The translations under genes and the position numbers were made by a program. 64,000 nucleotides of DNA. Origin: Oceanobacillus sojae (GTDB lineage Bacteria > Bacillota > Bacilli > Bacillales > Amphibacillaceae). Shown in pieces: positions 42,948-55,436 of the stretch. How positions within the stretch are numbered: the stretch's first letter is position 1; each line of letters starts with the position of its first letter. Under the pieces are notes generated by a model that searched no databases, was not told the DNA's origin, and was given only the letters and a program-made list of their open reading frames with translations. The stretch is from contig NZ_LT727813.1 of assembly GCF_900162665.1 (NCBI RefSeq), positions 1,106,603-1,170,602 of the forward strand, in the 5' to 3' direction.

Positions 42948-43299
42948 TGAATCTTCCTCCTCTCAATTTCAATTTAGTAATCAAAGTAACAACCTTTTGT
43001 AATACCACACATCCAGGTGGTTCATTTTTAGTGATAAAAAAATCTCTCACAATTTTTGCGAAAAATAATTAACCTATACTCAGATTGTCTTTGTTATTAT
43101 CGTTTAAAGTAAACCGAAGTTCCGATTATGGTTTGCTCCGAAAATTACTTTTGCAAGCATAATCAGAAGCACCTTGAATATAATACCACCCCATATATTG
43201 TTTGTCAATATATTCTTGGTATTTTTTCGGCGCTCCTAAAAATAACTTACAATGTGATTACAGGAAGGGGTTTACCCCCTTCCTGAACAACATTTCATT
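42948..43299. other. rpoC-rpsL intergenic region lacking ybxF
   Basis: In B. subtilis ybxF (L7Ae-like, 82 codons) lies here. I find no such frame in these 352 bp. They hold a promoter (43180-43208), a long rpsL leader and a hairpin just past rpoC: CAGGAAGGGG with CCCTTCCTG (about 43260-43285), without a T-run. Confidence 0.55.
43180..43208 (-). promoter_or_regulatory. Strong promoter of the rpsL-rpsG-fusA-tuf operon
   Basis: Consensus TTGACA (43208-43203), exactly 17 bp spacer and TATTAT (43185-43180) on the minus strand. The leader to rpsL is about 225 nt. Confidence 0.8.
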
Positions 43300-46200
43300 T
43301 TATACTCTTTGTGTGCTTTCTTCATCTGTTGTTTCTTCATCCGATTCCGGCACATCAAGCTCAGCTTCTAAAGTCCGATATTGCGGCATTCCTGTACCAG
43401 CCGGAACAAGTTTACCAATAATAACATTCTCTTTCAGCCCAAGTAATTCATCACGTTTTCCTTTAATAGCAGCATCTGTCAGGACACGTGTAGTTTCCTG
43501 GAAGGACGCAGCTGACAGGAAGGAGTCCGTTTCAAGAGATGCTTTTGTAATACCAAGTAATACCGGGCGGCCTGTAGCAGGATCTGCGCCTTCCTTGAAT
43601 ACTTTGTGGTTTGCATCTTTGAATTGATGTAATTCAAGCAGAGAGCCTGGCAATACATCTGTATCTCCAGAAGATACAACACGGATCTTACGAAGCATTT
43701 GGCGGACCATTACTTCGACGTGTTTATCTCCAATTTCTACCCCTTGCATACGATATACACGCTGTACTTCTTTCAGCAAGTAATCTTGAACGCCTTCTAC
43801 ACCTTTCACGCGAAGAAGTTCTTTTGGATCAACAGAACCCTCTGTGAGCTCTTGCCCAGTTTCCACCTGATCTCCTTCTTGAACTTTCAAACGGGCGTTA
43901 TAAGGAACAGCATAGCTGCGTTGCTCGACATTACCCTGAATTACAATTTCCTGTTTATCTTTAACTTCCTTCATTTCAAGAACAGTACCGGCAATTTCAG
44001 TAATGACTGCCTGCCCTTTTGGATTACGGGCTTCAAACAGCTCCTGGATACGAGGTAAACCTTGTGTAATATCATCTCCGGCAACCCCGCCTGTATGGAA
44101 GGTACGCATGGTTAACTGTGTACCCGGTTCACCGATGGACTGTGCTGCAATAATTCCAACAGCTTCGCCAACCTCAACATCTGATCCAGTAGCTAAGTTA
44201 CGGCCATAACATTTCTGACATACGCCATGCTTCGTATTACAAGTGAAGGCAGTACGGATTGTTACCTCTTCAATACCAGCTTCAACAATCGTTTTTGCCT
44301 GATCCTCATGGATGAGTTCATTTTTCTTCACAATGAATTCACCAGTTTCAGGATGCTTCACATTTTCGAACGCTGTTCTGCCGATCAAACGATCTAACAA
44401 TGGTTCAATCACTTCTGATCCATCTACGAGTGCAGCAACTTTCAATCCGCGGTCCGTTCCACAATCTGCTTCACGAATGATAACATCCTGTGCAACATCT
44501 ACAAGACGACGGGTCAAATAACCTGAATCGGCTGTTTTCAGTGCTGTATCGGCAAGTCCTTTACGGGCACCGTGGGTAGAAATAAAGTATTCCATTACGG
44601 TTAATCCCTCACGGAAACTTGATTTGATTGGAATTTCAATGATTTTACCGGACGGATCGGCCATCAGACCACGCATACCAGCAAGCTGTGTGAAGTTTGA
44701 TGCGTTACCACGGGCACCGGAATCACTCATCATATAGATTGGATTTCGGTTACTCAATGATCCCATCAAACGATCCTGAATAACATCTTTCGCCTCTGAC
44801 CAGATAGCAATTACACGATCATAACGCTCTTCCTCTGTAATCAGACCACGGCGGAATTGTTTTAATACTTTATCTACTTTAGATTGAGCCTCATCTAAGA
44901 TTCCTTGTTTTTCCGGAAGTACAACGATATCGGAAATACCAACTGTCATACCGGCTTTTGTAGAATAACTGAATCCTAAATCTTTCATCCGGTCAAGCAT
45001 CTTAGAGGTTTCTGTGATTTTGAAACGCTTGAAGACCTCAGCGATGATATCACCTAAGAAGCCTTTCTTAAACGGTTTAACCACTTCACGGTTTTTAATT
45101 TCTTCTTTAATATCTGTTCCGGGATCAACAAAATAGATTTCCGGTGTTTTCTCTTCTAAATTCACCCTTGTAGGTTCATTCATATACGGGAAGGAATCCG
45201 GAAGAATTTCATTAAAGATCAGCTTACCAACAGTTGTCAATAATAGCTGGCTATTTTGTTTTTCTGTAAATGTTTTATTATTTAAGCTGGAGGCCTGCAC
45301 TGCAATACGTGTATGCAGATGAGCATATCCAGTTTGATAAGCAATTAATGCTTCATTTGTGTCTTTAAAATAAGAACCTTCTCCAATGGAGTCTTCACGC
45401 TCTAATGTAAGGTAATAGTTTCCAAGTACCATATCCTGAGATGGTGTAACAACCGGCTTTCCATCCTTAGGATTAAGGATGTTCTGAGCCGCCAGCATTA
45501 AGATTCTGGCTTCTGCCTGTGCTTCTGCTCCAAGCGGAACGTGCACAGCCATTTGGTCTCCGTCAAAGTCAGCGTTATATGCAGTACATACAAGCGGATG
45601 CAGACGGATTGCACGGCCATCAACCAGCGTAGGTTCGAATGCCTGGATACCCAATCTGTGAAGGGTTGGTGCACGGTTAAGCAGTACCGGATGTTCTTTA
45701 ATAACATCTTCTAAAACATCCCATACATCAGGGTGCACTCTTTCAATTTTTCTTTTTGCTGATTTAATGTTGTGCGCAAGACCTCTGGTTACCAGTTCTT
45801 TCATAATAAATGGTTTGAACAGCTCTAACGCCATTTCTCGAGGCAGACCGCATTGATACATTTTTAAATGAGGTCCCACAACGATAACAGAACGGCCAGA
45901 GTAGTCCACACGTTTACCTAACAGATTTTGACGGAAACGGCCTTGCTTCCCTTTCAACATATGAGAAAGAGATTTTAACGGGCGATTTCCCGGACCTGTA
46001 ACTGGACGGCCGCGACGGCCATTATCGATTAAAGCATCGACAGCTTCTTGAAGCATACGCTTTTCATTTTGAACAATAATGCTTGGAGCGCCTAAATCAA
46101 GCAGGCGTTTTAAGCGGTTGTTACGGTTGATGACACGACGGTAAAGATCATTTAAATCAGAAGTAGCAAAACGTCCGCCGTCTAATTGAACCATTGGACG

Positions 46201-46914
46201 AATTTCTGGAGGGATAACCGGAAGAACATCTAAAATCATCCAGCTTGCATCATTTCCAGAGTTACGGAATGCTTCCATTACTTCCAGCCGTTTAATTGCA
46301 CGGGTACGGCGCTGACCGTGAGCTGTTTTAAGCTCTTCACGCAGTGCATCAACTTCTTTTTCCAAATCAAGATCCTGCAATAATTTACGGATAGCTTCTG
46401 CTCCCATTTGAGCTTTGAAGTTATTGCCGTATTTATCATAATAAGAACGGAACTCTTTCTCAGAAAGCAGCTGTTTCTTTTCAAGAGGTGTGCTTCCCGG
46501 ATCCGTTACGATATATGCTGCAAAATAGATTACTTCCTCTAATGCACGAGGAGACATATCTAATACTAATCCCATACGGCTTGGAATTCCTTTGAAATAC
46601 CAAATGTGGGATACAGGAGCAGCAAGTTCAATATGCCCCATACGCTCACGGCGCACTTTAGCTTTTGTCACCTCTACGCCACAACGGTCACATACAACGC
46701 CTTTGTAACGGACACGTTTGTACTTACCACAGTGACATTCCCAATCTTTTGTCGGTCCAAAGATACGCTCACAGAACAAACCGTCTTTTTCCGGCTTTAA
46801 AGTACGATAGTTAATTGTTTCTGGTTTTTTCACTTCACCATAAGACCAAGAACGAATCTTTTCTGGTGAAGCGAGCCCTATTTTCATGTACTCAAAATTA
46901 TTTACATCCAACAA
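43300..46914 (-). CDS. rpoC: DNA-directed RNA polymerase beta' subunit
   Basis: 1204 residues. The N-terminal zinc finger ([19 protein letters not shown]), the catalytic magnesium loop [12 protein letters not shown], the bridge-helix/trigger-loop region and the C-terminal zinc cluster ([13 protein letters not shown]) are all intact. Starts at a TTG (reads LDVNNFEYM) as in B. subtilis. 212 bp separate it from rpoB. Confidence 0.98.
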   Translation of the reverse strand: MLDVNNFEYMKIGLASPEKIRSWSYGEVKKPETINYRTLKPEKDGLFCERIFGPTKDWECHCGKYKRVRYKGVVCDRCGVEVTKAKVRRERMGHIELAAPVSHIWYFKGIPSRMGLVLDMSPRALEEVIYFAAYIVTDPGSTPLEKKQLLSEKEFRSYYDKYGNNFKAQMGAEAIRKLLQDLDLEKEVDALREELKTAHGQRRTRAIKRLEVMEAFRNSGNDASWMILDVLPVIPPEIRPMVQLDGGRFATSDLNDLYRRVINRNNRLKRLLDLGAPSIIVQNEKRMLQEAVDALIDNGRRGRPVTGPGNRPLKSLSHMLKGKQGRFRQNLLGKRVDYSGRSVIVVGPHLKMYQCGLPREMALELFKPFIMKELVTRGLAHNIKSAKRKIERVHPDVWDVLEDVIKEHPVLLNRAPTLHRLGIQAFEPTLVDGRAIRLHPLVCTAYNADFDGDQMAVHVPLGAEAQAEARILMLAAQNILNPKDGKPVVTPSQDMVLGNYYLTLEREDSIGEGSYFKDTNEALIAYQTGYAHLHTRIAVQASSLNNKTFTEKQNSQLLLTTVGKLIFNEILPDSFPYMNEPTRVNLEEKTPEIYFVDPGTDIKEEIKNREVVKPFKKGFLGDIIAEVFKRFKITETSKMLDRMKDLGFSYSTKAGMTVGISDIVVLPEKQGILDEAQSKVDKVLKQFRRGLITEEERYDRVIAIWSEAKDVIQDRLMGSLSNRNPIYMMSDSGARGNASNFTQLAGMRGLMADPSGKIIEIPIKSSFREGLTVMEYFISTHGARKGLADTALKTADSGYLTRRLVDVAQDVIIREADCGTDRGLKVAALVDGSEVIEPLLDRLIGRTAFENVKHPETGEFIVKKNELIHEDQAKTIVEAGIEEVTIRTAFTCNTKHGVCQKCYGRNLATGSDVEVGEAVGIIAAQSIGEPGTQLTMRTFHTGGVAGDDITQGLPRIQELFEARNPKGQAVITEIAGTVLEMKEVKDKQEIVIQGNVEQRSYAVPYNARLKVQEGDQVETGQELTEGSVDPKELLRVKGVEGVQDYLLKEVQRVYRMQGVEIGDKHVEVMVRQMLRKIRVVSSGDTDVLPGSLLELHQFKDANHKVFKEGADPATGRPVLLGITKASLETDSFLSAASFQETTRVLTDAAIKGKRDELLGLKENVIIGKLVPAGTGMPQYRTLEAELDVPESDEETTDEESTQRV

Positions 46915-47045
46915 GGGGCAATCCTCCCTTTTACAAGTTAAGAAAGTTTGAGAAAACCTGGCTTATCGTCATGTCTTGGCGAAAGTCTGGGATTTCTTTA
47001 AACGAAATTTTATAGAAAGCGCAGAATGATTCAAAAGAAAAAGGA

Positions 47046-47084
47046 ACTTCTACGTTACCCACATCGTGTGGGCAACATAGAAGT
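47046..47084 (-). terminator. Terminator-like hairpin between rpoB and rpoC
   Basis: On the minus strand ACTTCTA-GTT-CCCACA pairs with TGTGGG-AAC-TAGAAGT with small mismatches and a 3-nt loop, followed by TCCTTTTTCTTTT. It lies within the otherwise continuous rpoB-rpoC operon and could attenuate rpoC or be a processing site. Confidence 0.5.
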
Positions 47085-47126
47085 CACCACATCACATGAG
47101 AAGTTTGAACCATTGCTGCACAAATT

Positions 47127-50100
47127 TTATTGATTTAACGGTTCTTCCACTTCAATGTTAAGCTTCGTTGACGTTTGACTGTCATCGTCCTCTAGTTCAC
47201 GCATATCAATTTCATCTTCTGTACTAGAGAGCATCTTAACATCCATACCAAGACTTTGAAGCTCTTTGATTAATACCTTAAACGATTCAGGAACGCCCGG
47301 TTCTGGTGCATTATCACCTTTTACAATGGCTTCATATGTCTTCACACGACCAACTGTATCATCCGATTTAACAGTCAAGATCTCTTGAAGTGTATATGCG
47401 GCACCATAAGCTTCTAATGCCCAAACTTCCATCTCCCCAAAACGTTGTCCACCGAATTGTGCTTTACCACCAAGCGGCTGCTGTGTTACGAGAGAGTATG
47501 GTCCTGTTGAACGAGCATGCAGTTTATCATCAACCATATGCGCAAGTTTAATCATATACATGACCCCTACAGATATACGGTTGTCAAAAGCTTCTCCTGA
47601 ACGGCCATCATAAAGAACCGTCTTCGCATCTCTTGGCATGCCTGCTTCTTCAAGTGTTTCCCAAACATCTTCCTCTGTTGCACCATCAAATACCGGACTT
47701 GCTACATGTAATCCAAGCTGTCTGGCAGCCATTCCCAAATGCAGCTCAAACACCTGTCCGATGTTCATACGTGATGGTACCCCCAAAGGGTTCAACATAA
47801 TATCGATCGGTGTACCATCTGGCAGGAACGGCATATCCTCTTCCGGTAAAATTTTGGAGATAACCCCTTTATTACCGTGACGGCCTGCCATTTTATCTCC
47901 TTCGTGAATTTTACGTTTTTGAACGATATATACACGAACAAGCTGATTCACACCTGGTGGTAACTCATCGCCATCTTCACGATTGAAGATTTTTACATCC
48001 AGGACGATTCCGCCGCCGCCATGAGGAACGCGTAAGGATGTATCTCTTACTTCACGTGCTTTCTCACCGAAAATCGCATGTAATAAGCGTTCTTCTGCTG
48101 AAAGCTCCGTCATTCCTTTAGGTGTTACTTTCCCTACAAGAATATCACTGTCAGTTACTTCTGCACCGACACGGATAATTCCATGTTCATCAAGGTTTTT
48201 AAGTGCATCTTCCCCGACGTTAGGAATATCTCTTGTGATTTCTTCTGGTCCAAGTTTTGTATCACGAGATTCTGATTCAAATTCTTCAATATGAATAGAG
48301 GTATATACATCATCTTTTACAAGTCGTTCACTCATAATGATGGCATCCTCGTAGTTATAACCTTCCCAAGTCATGAAGCCTACAAGAACGTTTTGACCCA
48401 GTGCTAATTCTCCGTCTTCCATAGAAGGACCATCAGCAAGAACCTCACCTTTTGTTACACGGTCTCCTTCAGCAACGATAGGACGTTGATTATAACAAGT
48501 ACCCTGGTTGGAACGTTTATATTTTTGTAATCCGTAACGATCTGCGTCGCCTTCTACTTCTTTGCCATCTACATTGGAAATGCGGCGAACAATAACTGTA
48601 CTTGCTTCAACACGTTCCACAACTCCGTCATGACGACAGATAACAGCAGCACCAGAGTCTTTACCGTTCACGTATTCCATACCCGTACCAACGATTGGTG
48701 CCTTTGGATTCATCAATGGAACTGCCTGACGCTGCATGTTAGCTCCCATTAATGCGCGGTTGGAGTCATCATTTTCCAAGAACGGAATACATGCAGTCGC
48801 AGCGGACACAACCTGTTTCGGCGATACGTCCATATAATCAATTTTATCGCGGGATACGATAATATTATCTTCACGGAAACGGGCAGTTACTTCTTCGTTT
48901 ACAAAGAAGTTATCATCATCTAACGGTGAGTTTGCCTGTGCAACGATATAATTATCTTGTTCATCAGCTGTAAGATAATCAATTGTGCTCGTTACTTTCC
49001 CGGTTTCAGGATCAACACGACGATATGGTGATTCAATAAATCCAAACTTATTCACTCGTGCATAACTGGACAGAGAGTTAATCAAACCGATGTTTGGTCC
49101 CTCCGGTGTCTCAATCGGACACATACGGCCGTAGTGAGAGTAGTGAACGTCACGCACTTCAAACCCTGCACGTTCACGTGTCAAACCACCAGGTCCCAGT
49201 GCTGACAGACGACGTTTATGCGTCAGTTCACCTAACGGATTTGTCTGATCCATAAACTGTGACAACTGTGAGCTGCCAAAGAATTCTTTTATCGATGCAA
49301 TAACCGGACGAATATTAATCAACTGCTGCGGTGTTACGCTCGAAGTATCCTGAATAGACATTCTTTCACGAACAACACGTTCCATACGGGATAACCCGAT
49401 ACGGAATTGATTTTGCAATAATTCCCCGACTGAACGCAGACGACGGTTACCCAGATGGTCAATATCATCTGTATCTCCTACTTGATGAAGCAGGTTGAAA
49501 AAATAACTGATAGAAGCCAGAATATCAGCTGGTGTGATATTTTTTATTTCTTTCGTTACTTCCCCATTTCCGATTACAGTCAGTTCACGTTCTCCATTTG
49601 GATCTGTAGGATCAAGAATCTTCACTGATTGTATTGTGATTTCTTCTTCCAGAACACCATCATGCGGTGTAATAGTTTTATCTCCAAAACGATCTTCCCG
49701 ACGCTCAAGATAAGGAAGAATCTTATCTAATAATTTTCTTTCCAGACGATCGCCCTGATTCGCAATAACTTCACCAGTCTCTGGATCCACAACCGGCTCA
49801 GCAAGCACCTGATTGAATAAACGATTTTTAATATGGAGCTTTTTATTCATTTTATAACGGCCCACATGTGCTAAATCATAGCGTTTTGGGTCAAAGAAAC
49901 GAGATACTAATAGACTCTTCGCATTATCTACTGTTGGCGGTTCACCAGGACGTAAACGCTCATAGATTTCTAAAAGAGCTTTTTCAGCGTTCTCTGTATT
50001 ATCTTTTTCTAACGTATTTCGTAAATATTCATTCTCGCCTAACAAATCAACAATCTCTTGATCTGTTCCAAATCCTAAAGCTCTTAATAGAACTGTAATT

Positions 50101-50672
50101 GGTAATTTACGAGTACGGTCAATACGGACATAAGCAACATCTTTTGCGTCTGTTTCAAATTCTAACCATGCTCCACGGTTCGGAATGACTGTTGTTGTAA
50201 TACCACGTTTACCATTTTTATCAATTTTTTCGTTATAATAAACACTTGGGGAACGTACAAGCTGTGATACAATAACACGCTCCGCTCCATTGATAATAAA
50301 TGTTCCCGTATCTGTCATTAACGGGAAGTCTCCCATAAACACTTCCTGTTCCTTTACTTCTCCGGTTTCATTATTAATTAAACGAACCTTCACGCGAAGG
50401 GGAGCATTGTATGTCACGTCTCTTTCCTTTGCTTCGTCTACAGGATATTTCGGATCACCCAAACTATAATCCACAAACTCAAGTGATAGATTTCCTGTAA
50501 AGTCTTCAATTGGAGAGATATCCTGGAACATCTCTCTCAAACCTTCTTCTAAGAACCATTCATAAGAAGCGGTTTGGATCTCGATTAGGTTAGGTAATTC
50601 TAACACTTCGTTAATACGTGCATAGCTCCTGCGTTGGCGGTGCCGTCCATACTGAACTAGTTGACCTGTCAA
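47127..50672 (-). CDS. rpoB: DNA-directed RNA polymerase beta subunit
   Basis: 1181 residues from TTG 50672 (reads [19 protein letters not shown]), which has AAGGGGTG six bases upstream; a GTG three codons earlier overlaps the ribosome site. The rifampicin region ([26 protein letters not shown]) carries wild-type residues at the usual resistance positions. Followed by rpoC. Confidence 0.98.
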   Translation of the reverse strand: MTGQLVQYGRHRQRRSYARINEVLELPNLIEIQTASYEWFLEEGLREMFQDISPIEDFTGNLSLEFVDYSLGDPKYPVDEAKERDVTYNAPLRVKVRLINNETGEVKEQEVFMGDFPLMTDTGTFIINGAERVIVSQLVRSPSVYYNEKIDKNGKRGITTTVIPNRGAWLEFETDAKDVAYVRIDRTRKLPITVLLRALGFGTDQEIVDLLGENEYLRNTLEKDNTENAEKALLEIYERLRPGEPPTVDNAKSLLVSRFFDPKRYDLAHVGRYKMNKKLHIKNRLFNQVLAEPVVDPETGEVIANQGDRLERKLLDKILPYLERREDRFGDKTITPHDGVLEEEITIQSVKILDPTDPNGERELTVIGNGEVTKEIKNITPADILASISYFFNLLHQVGDTDDIDHLGNRRLRSVGELLQNQFRIGLSRMERVVRERMSIQDTSSVTPQQLINIRPVIASIKEFFGSSQLSQFMDQTNPLGELTHKRRLSALGPGGLTRERAGFEVRDVHYSHYGRMCPIETPEGPNIGLINSLSSYARVNKFGFIESPYRRVDPETGKVTSTIDYLTADEQDNYIVAQANSPLDDDNFFVNEEVTARFREDNIIVSRDKIDYMDVSPKQVVSAATACIPFLENDDSNRALMGANMQRQAVPLMNPKAPIVGTGMEYVNGKDSGAAVICRHDGVVERVEASTVIVRRISNVDGKEVEGDADRYGLQKYKRSNQGTCYNQRPIVAEGDRVTKGEVLADGPSMEDGELALGQNVLVGFMTWEGYNYEDAIIMSERLVKDDVYTSIHIEEFESESRDTKLGPEEITRDIPNVGEDALKNLDEHGIIRVGAEVTDSDILVGKVTPKGMTELSAEERLLHAIFGEKAREVRDTSLRVPHGGGGIVLDVKIFNREDGDELPPGVNQLVRVYIVQKRKIHEGDKMAGRHGNKGVISKILPEEDMPFLPDGTPIDIMLNPLGVPSRMNIGQVFELHLGMAARQLGLHVASPVFDGATEEDVWETLEEAGMPRDAKTVLYDGRSGEAFDNRISVGVMYMIKLAHMVDDKLHARSTGPYSLVTQQPLGGKAQFGGQRFGEMEVWALEAYGAAYTLQEILTVKSDDTVGRVKTYEAIVKGDNAPEPGVPESFKVLIKELQSLGMDVKMLSSTEDEIDMRELEDDDSQTSTKLNIEVEEPLNQ

Positions 50673-51081
50673 CTGCTTCACCCCTTAAATCATCCATTTT
50701 GGTAGTTGTTTCTACAAAATGTAACTCATATTTAAAAGAACGTCTGAATAAATCATCTGTTCTTTAAAAAATAAAACTATAAACTCATTATCCTATCATT
50801 CACACCATGTATCACTTTCCTGTTCTACAGCTTATCTTTCTTCGGATTAAACTTTATTTTCACCTGTTGAAAAAACAACTGTTTTAAGGATATTGTGATT
50901 TTAGATTGTGCAGATGAAAGAATTTTGATAAACTATAGAAAAGCAATTTGTCGAATCTTGATTTTCCCGATTCTACAAGCCTTTCCCATTTATAAAGATT
51001 TTATACATTCACCTAATAAAAACCTCCTAGGCAAACGTATCCTCATCTTAGCATCTTCCAATCTTAGCATAACCCCAACCA
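50673..51081. other. Leader region upstream of rpoB
   Basis: About 409 bp without a gene. On the minus strand it forms a long A/T-rich leader. Two direct copies of ATGCTAAGAT (complements at 51045-51054 and 51061-51070, 16 bp apart) lie at its upstream end next to the ybxB stop; each contains a TAAGAT that could act as a -10. A start point cannot be assigned. Confidence 0.35.
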
Positions 51082-51687
51082 TTAGTCAAACCTTTTTGCT
51101 CGCAATATAAAATAACCTTTTTTCTTTGTAACTACTTCCACATTACCAAAAATCTCTTCCATCTTATCTTTTGCAGATGGCGCTCCCTGCTTTTTCTGAA
51201 TAACTACCCATAAATCTCCATGATCTGCTAAATGGTTGTAAGCTTCTTCAAATATAGCATGCACTACTCGTTTGCCAGCTCGTATCGGCGGGTTTGTAAC
51301 AATAGAAGCAAAAGATTTTTCATTCAACTGCTCATATAGATCACTTTGAAGAATAGTTGTATTCGTAATTTTATTGATTTCTGCATTTTTACCGGCCAGT
51401 TCAACAGCCCGCTCATTCACATCAACCATAAAAATATGCCTTTCCGAAAAATCGGAAGCTAAAGACAACCCAATTGGTCCATAACCGCATCCAACATCTA
51501 ATATCGGTCCATTAATCTCAGGCTCATGAAAAGCCTCAATAAGCACTCTCGAGCCAAAATCCACTTCACTTTTCGAGAACACACCAATATCACTCGTAAA
51601 TTGAAACGTCCTCCCCCGCAAATCAAAAGACCAGCTTTGAGGAGATGACTTCGCCTGAGGCTGCTTTGAATAGTAATGCTCTGTCAT
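51082..51687 (-). CDS. ybxB: Class I SAM-dependent methyltransferase, YbxB/RsmC-like
   Basis: 201 residues from ATG 51687 (MTEHYYSKQPQAKSS). SAM motif ILDVGCGYGPIGLSLA (about 57-72) and the N6/N2-methylase motif IVTNPPIRAGK (about 127) place it in the RsmC/16S rRNA guanine-N2 methyltransferase-like group. The rRNA target in Bacillaceae is not certain. Conserved position between rplL and rpoB. Confidence 0.88.
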   Translation of the reverse strand: MTEHYYSKQPQAKSSPQSWSFDLRGRTFQFTSDIGVFSKSEVDFGSRVLIEAFHEPEINGPILDVGCGYGPIGLSLASDFSERHIFMVDVNERAVELAGKNAEINKITNTTILQSDLYEQLNEKSFASIVTNPPIRAGKRVVHAIFEEAYNHLADHGDLWVVIQKKQGAPSAKDKMEEIFGNVEVVTKKKGYFILRAKRFD

Positions 51688-51718
51688 ATGGATCAGCACC
51701 CACTTTATATTGGTTAAA

Positions 51719-51794
51719 AAAAGGCCACCTGTTCAACTAAAAATCATTCTCGTATATAAACTTGAACTTTTTCTAGTGACAAAGGTGACCTTTT
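51719..51794 (-). terminator. Second terminator between rplL and ybxB
   Basis: On the minus strand AAAAGGTCACCT (51794-51783) pairs over 12 bp with AGGTGGCCTTTT (51730-51719) around a 52-nt loop, then a run of T residues to 51716. The long loop makes it either a weak terminator or an attenuator for ybxB. Confidence 0.5.
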
Positions 51795-51805
51795 ATGAAT
51801 TCGTG

Positions 51806-51837
51806 ATAAAAGAGCCCGTCTAAAATACGACGAGCTC
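51806..51837 (-). terminator. Terminator of the rplJ-rplL operon
   Basis: GAGCTCGTC (51837-51829) pairs with GACGGGCTC (51820-51812) over 9 bp, followed by TTTTA, 20-50 bp after the rplL stop. Confidence 0.75.
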
Positions 51838-51857
51838 TTTTTCTTATATTCGTTAAA

Positions 51858-52220
51858 TTATTTAACTTCTACAGAAGCACCAGCTTCTTCAAGTTTACCT
51901 TTAACTTCTTCAGCTTCTTCTTTAGATACAGCTTCTTTAATTGCTTTAGGAGCGTTATCTACTAAGTCTTTAGCATCTTTTAAGCCAAGGCCAGTGATTT
52001 CGCGAACTGCTTTAACAACTTTGATCTTAGAAGCTCCAGCTCCAGTAAGAACAACGTCAAATTCAGTTTTTTCTTCTTCAGCAGCACCGCCTGCAGCACC
52101 TGCAGCAGCAACTGGAGCAGCAGCAGTTACGCCGAACTCTTCTTCGATTGCTTTTACTAAATCGTTTAATTCAAGTACAGTCATTTCTTTAATTGCACTA
52201 ATCATTTCTTCGTTTGTCAT
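51858..52220 (-). CDS. rplL: 50S ribosomal protein L7/L12
   Basis: 120 residues from ATG 52220 ([13 protein letters not shown]), preceded by AGGAGGAA; the longer frame to 52265 has no ribosome site. Alanine-rich hinge (about 36-50) and the factor-binding C-terminal domain ([20 protein letters not shown]) are standard. Forms the L12 stalk on L10. Confidence 0.97.
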   Translation of the reverse strand: MTNEEMISAIKEMTVLELNDLVKAIEEEFGVTAAAPVAAAGAAGGAAEEEKTEFDVVLTGAGASKIKVVKAVREITGLGLKDAKDLVDNAPKAIKEAVSKEEAEEVKGKLEEAGASVEVK

Positions 52221-52477
52221 GATTAAATTCCTCCTGATATAAGTTTGTTTTTTATTTGTGAGCAAGCATGTGGTTTTATCACAATTTTACTCTTACGCTT
52301 GAAATATAGCTATCCAGCTCCGAGCGCCAAAAACTAGGAGATTTCACGTCGCCCCCTACGATAAGTCATCATCGGTTCGTTACCTCACCGTGATTCCTTT
52401 ATCTCAGGTACACCGCTCCAATCTCTACGTTTTTAAACGGGCACTCTGCGCTTTTCGTTATTAAACCGTTTGGTGTA

Positions 52478-52975
52478 TTACGCACCTTGTTCTTCTTTTT
52501 GCTCTGCAACAGCTTTTGTAGCATAAGCAAGATTACGGATTGGAGCTTGAAGTACGCTAAGCAGCATAGATACCATACCTTCGTAGTTTGGCAGGTCTGC
52601 AAGCTCTTTAATTTGATCTAGTGAAGCAACATTTCCTTCAATAATTCCGCCTTTAATTTCTAAAGCTTCATGATCCTTACTGAAGTTGTTCAAAATTCTT
52701 GCCGGAGCAACAACATCCTCACTAAATGCAATAGCGTTAGGTCCAGTTAATACGTCACTAAGCTCATTTAGCTCAACAGCTTCTACAGCACGGCGAACCA
52801 TTGTATTTTTGTATACTTTGAATTCAACACCTGCTTCGCGAAGCTCTTTACGTAATGCAGTAACCTCTGAAACGTTAAGTCCACGATAGTCAACTACTAC
52901 TGCAGTTTGGCTATTACGAAACTTATCTGCAATTTCTTCTACTAATTGTTTCTTTTGTTCAATAATCTCTGACAT
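52478..52975 (-). CDS. rplJ: 50S ribosomal protein L10
   Basis: 165 residues of uL10 ([33 protein letters not shown]). Stalk base protein that binds L12 dimers. Upstream lies the autoregulatory leader; rplL follows after 257 bp. Confidence 0.97.
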   Translation of the reverse strand: MSEIIEQKKQLVEEIADKFRNSQTAVVVDYRGLNVSEVTALRKELREAGVEFKVYKNTMVRRAVEAVELNELSDVLTGPNAIAFSEDVVAPARILNNFSKDHEALEIKGGIIEGNVASLDQIKELADLPNYEGMVSMLLSVLQAPIRNLAYATKAVAEQKEEQGA

Positions 52976-52999
52976 CTTTCCACCTCCTATAATAACCGT

Positions 53000-53200
53000 C
53001 GCTATTATTACACCGTTCGAACGTGCTTTTCTATAAAAAAAGCTCTCATGCAGACATGAGAGCTTACCTTAGATCGGCAAAACGGTTTGCCTTTCTATAA
53101 ATAAACACCTCGGCAGGAAAATTAAGCTCATGCAGAGCCCCTGCTGTCTACGGTATAACATTCGATTTTATTAAACCGAAAATTAGTATATCGAACGTTG
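53000..53200 (-). promoter_or_regulatory. L10 (rplJ) leader with intrinsic terminator
   Basis: In the 245-bp rplA-rplJ gap, AGCTCTCATG (53041-53050) and CATGAGAGCT (53055-53064) form a perfect 10-bp stem followed on the minus strand by TTTTTTT, 60 bp before rplJ. This matches the position of the L10-leader attenuator known in Firmicutes, where the L10-L12 complex binds upstream RNA. The upstream binding domain was not modelled. Confidence 0.7.
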
Positions 53201-53220
53201 GCTTAAAAGTCAACTACTAA

Positions 53221-53913
53221 TTAACGGAAGTTTGAAACGTCAACTTTGATTCCTGGTCCCATTGTAGATGCAATGGAAGCATTTTTAAGGTAAGTACCTT
53301 TAGAAGACTGAGGTTTAACTTTTACAAGTTGATCAGTAAGTGCTGTAAAGTTTTCTACTAATTTTGCTTCATCGAAAGAAACTTTTCCGATTGGAACATG
53401 AATATTAGAAGATTTATCAACACGATATTCTACTTTACCAGCTTTAATGTCTTGAACAGCTTTTTCTACTTCGAAAGTTACTGTTCCTGTTTTAGGGTTT
53501 GGCATTAAGCCTTTTGGTCCTAAAACACGACCTAATTTACCTACTTGAGCCATCATGTCCGGAGTAGCAACGATTACGTCGAAATCAAACCAGCCTTGGT
53601 TGATTTTGTTGATGTAATCTTCTTCTCCAACATAATCTGCACCAGCAGCTTCTGCTTCTTTTGCTTTATCACCTTTAGCAAATACAAGAACGCGCTGAGT
53701 TTTACCAGTACCATGCGGTAAAACCATTGCTCCGCGGATTTGTTGATCTGCTTTCTTAGGGTCTACACCAAGACGAAAAGCAGCTTCTACTGTTTCATCA
53801 AAGTTTGCTTTTGCAGTCTTTTTTGCAAGCTCTACAGCTTCTTTAATTTCATATGCTTTTGTACGATCAATCAGCTTTAGAGCTTCTTGATGTTTCTTAC
53901 CATATTTAGCCAT
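53221..53913 (-). CDS. rplA: 50S ribosomal protein L1
   Basis: 230 residues from ATG 53913 ([15 protein letters not shown]) with AGGAGG upstream; the extension to 53997 is not used. Standard uL1 ([36 protein letters not shown]). Mobile E-site stalk. Confidence 0.97.
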   Translation of the reverse strand: MAKYGKKHQEALKLIDRTKAYEIKEAVELAKKTAKANFDETVEAAFRLGVDPKKADQQIRGAMVLPHGTGKTQRVLVFAKGDKAKEAEAAGADYVGEEDYINKINQGWFDFDVIVATPDMMAQVGKLGRVLGPKGLMPNPKTGTVTFEVEKAVQDIKAGKVEYRVDKSSNIHVPIGKVSFDEAKLVENFTALTDQLVKVKPQSSKGTYLKNASIASTMGPGIKVDVSNFR

Positions 53914-54094
53914 ATTAATATCCTCCTCTTTTGTGGTTATAACGGTTGTACCTCCCACGGGACGAGAGCAAATACTCTTGTCCAGTACACAAATCATCTT
54001 CCGTACAGCATTCTCACGAATAAGGCTGCGGGTGAAAACAGCCGCAACCCTTCTTGAAGTGCGTGTTCAGAAAGCCTGATTACGGAATATCGAA

Positions 54095-54520
54095 TCAGTC
54101 TTCGATTGTGATTCCCATACTGCGCGCAGTACCTTCAACCATGCGCATTGCCGCATCAACATCTGCTGCATTTAAATCCGGCATTTTTGTTTCAGCGATT
54201 TCTTTTACTTTGTCGCGTTTTACAGTAGCGACTTTTGTTTTATTAGGTTCACCTGAACCAGACTCGATTCCAGCTGCTTTTTTAAGTAGCACTGCTGCCG
54301 GTGGAGTCTTTGTAACAAATGTAAATGAGCGATCCTCGAATACTGTGATTTCAACAGGGATGATTAAACCTGCCTGTTCTTGTGTTCGAGCGTTAAATTC
54401 TTTACAGAATCCCATAATGTTAACACCTGCTTGACCTAGCGCCGGCCCAACTGGTGGTGCTGGATTCGCTTTTCCCGCAGGAATTTGCAATTTTACTAAT
54501 TTGATTACTTTTTTAGCCAC
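54095..54520 (-). CDS. rplK: 50S ribosomal protein L11
   Basis: 141 residues from GTG 54520 (reads [20 protein letters not shown]), 6 bp after GGAGGTG. Proline-rich thiostrepton/GTPase-centre region ([17 protein letters not shown]) intact. Required for stringent-factor activation. Confidence 0.97.
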   Translation of the reverse strand: MAKKVIKLVKLQIPAGKANPAPPVGPALGQAGVNIMGFCKEFNARTQEQAGLIIPVEITVFEDRSFTFVTKTPPAAVLLKKAAGIESGSGEPNKTKVATVKRDKVKEIAETKMPDLNAADVDAAMRMVEGTARSMGITIED

Positions 54521-54758
54521 GAGACACACCTCCTTAAAGTCCGTGATGTGGTAATAGGGTCTCTAATTTTATTTACCCTCCCACTCATTTCTTGTTCTCC
54601 TTTTAGTTGAAAACAAGAATAACAAAAAAATCTTAGCATGAATCCAGGAAAAAAGCAAGCCTCGATTCATGAAAAAGCTTTCACCCGGAACGAATTGCTA
54701 TTTCAGCAATCCGTTCTCATTTAATAAGATAGCTCATTTTTTTATGTTGCAGGAAAAC

Positions 54759-55295
54759 CTACGAAAGCTTGTCTACTTGAGAAAAGTCCAGTTCAACCGG
54801 TGTTTCTCTTCCGAACATATTAACATGTACTTTCAGCTTTTGTTTATCCGCATCAATTTGTTCAATGGTTCCTGTGAAGTTTGTAAATGGTCCATCTGTT
54901 ACACGGACACTTTCTTTGACTTCAAAATCGATTTGAAGAGCAGGTTCACTGACGCCCATTCTTTTCAGCACAACATCTACTTCATCGGGCAATAAAGGTG
55001 TTGGTTTTGCGCCATGTCCACTGGAGCCGACAAATCCTGTAACTCCGGGAGTATTACGAACTACATACCATGAATCGTCCGTCATAATCATTTCTGTTAA
55101 AACATAGCCCGGGAAAGATTTTTTCTTTACCATTTTCTTTTTACCATTTTTAATTTCTGCTTCCTCATCTTCTGGAACAATTACACGGAAAATCTTATCT
55201 TCCATTCCCATAGACTCTACTCTTTTTTCAAGATTCATCTTCACTTTATTCTCATAACCGGAATAAGTATGAACCACGTACCAATTCTTCTCCAT
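54759..55295 (-). CDS. nusG: Transcription elongation/termination factor NusG
   Basis: 178 residues: NGN domain ([20 protein letters not shown]) and C-terminal KOW domain ([19 protein letters not shown]). Couples RNA polymerase to ribosome and modulates pausing. 229 bp to rplK contain a hairpin (AACGGATTGCT/AGCAATTCGTT) without T-run. Confidence 0.97.
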   Translation of the reverse strand: MEKNWYVVHTYSGYENKVKMNLEKRVESMGMEDKIFRVIVPEDEEAEIKNGKKKMVKKKSFPGYVLTEMIMTDDSWYVVRNTPGVTGFVGSSGHGAKPTPLLPDEVDVVLKRMGVSEPALQIDFEVKESVRVTDGPFTNFTGTIEQIDADKQKLKVHVNMFGRETPVELDFSQVDKLS

Positions 55296-55436
55296 TTGTA
55301 TCGGACAATAAACTGTCCTGTCCCCTCCTCTTCACGAATCAATGTATTCTTCTTTTTATCCAATTTAAAAAACCCGCATAAATCGGGTTTTCGTAGACTT
55401 TTATCTTCTGTTCATTATACCTACATTATAACGGAA

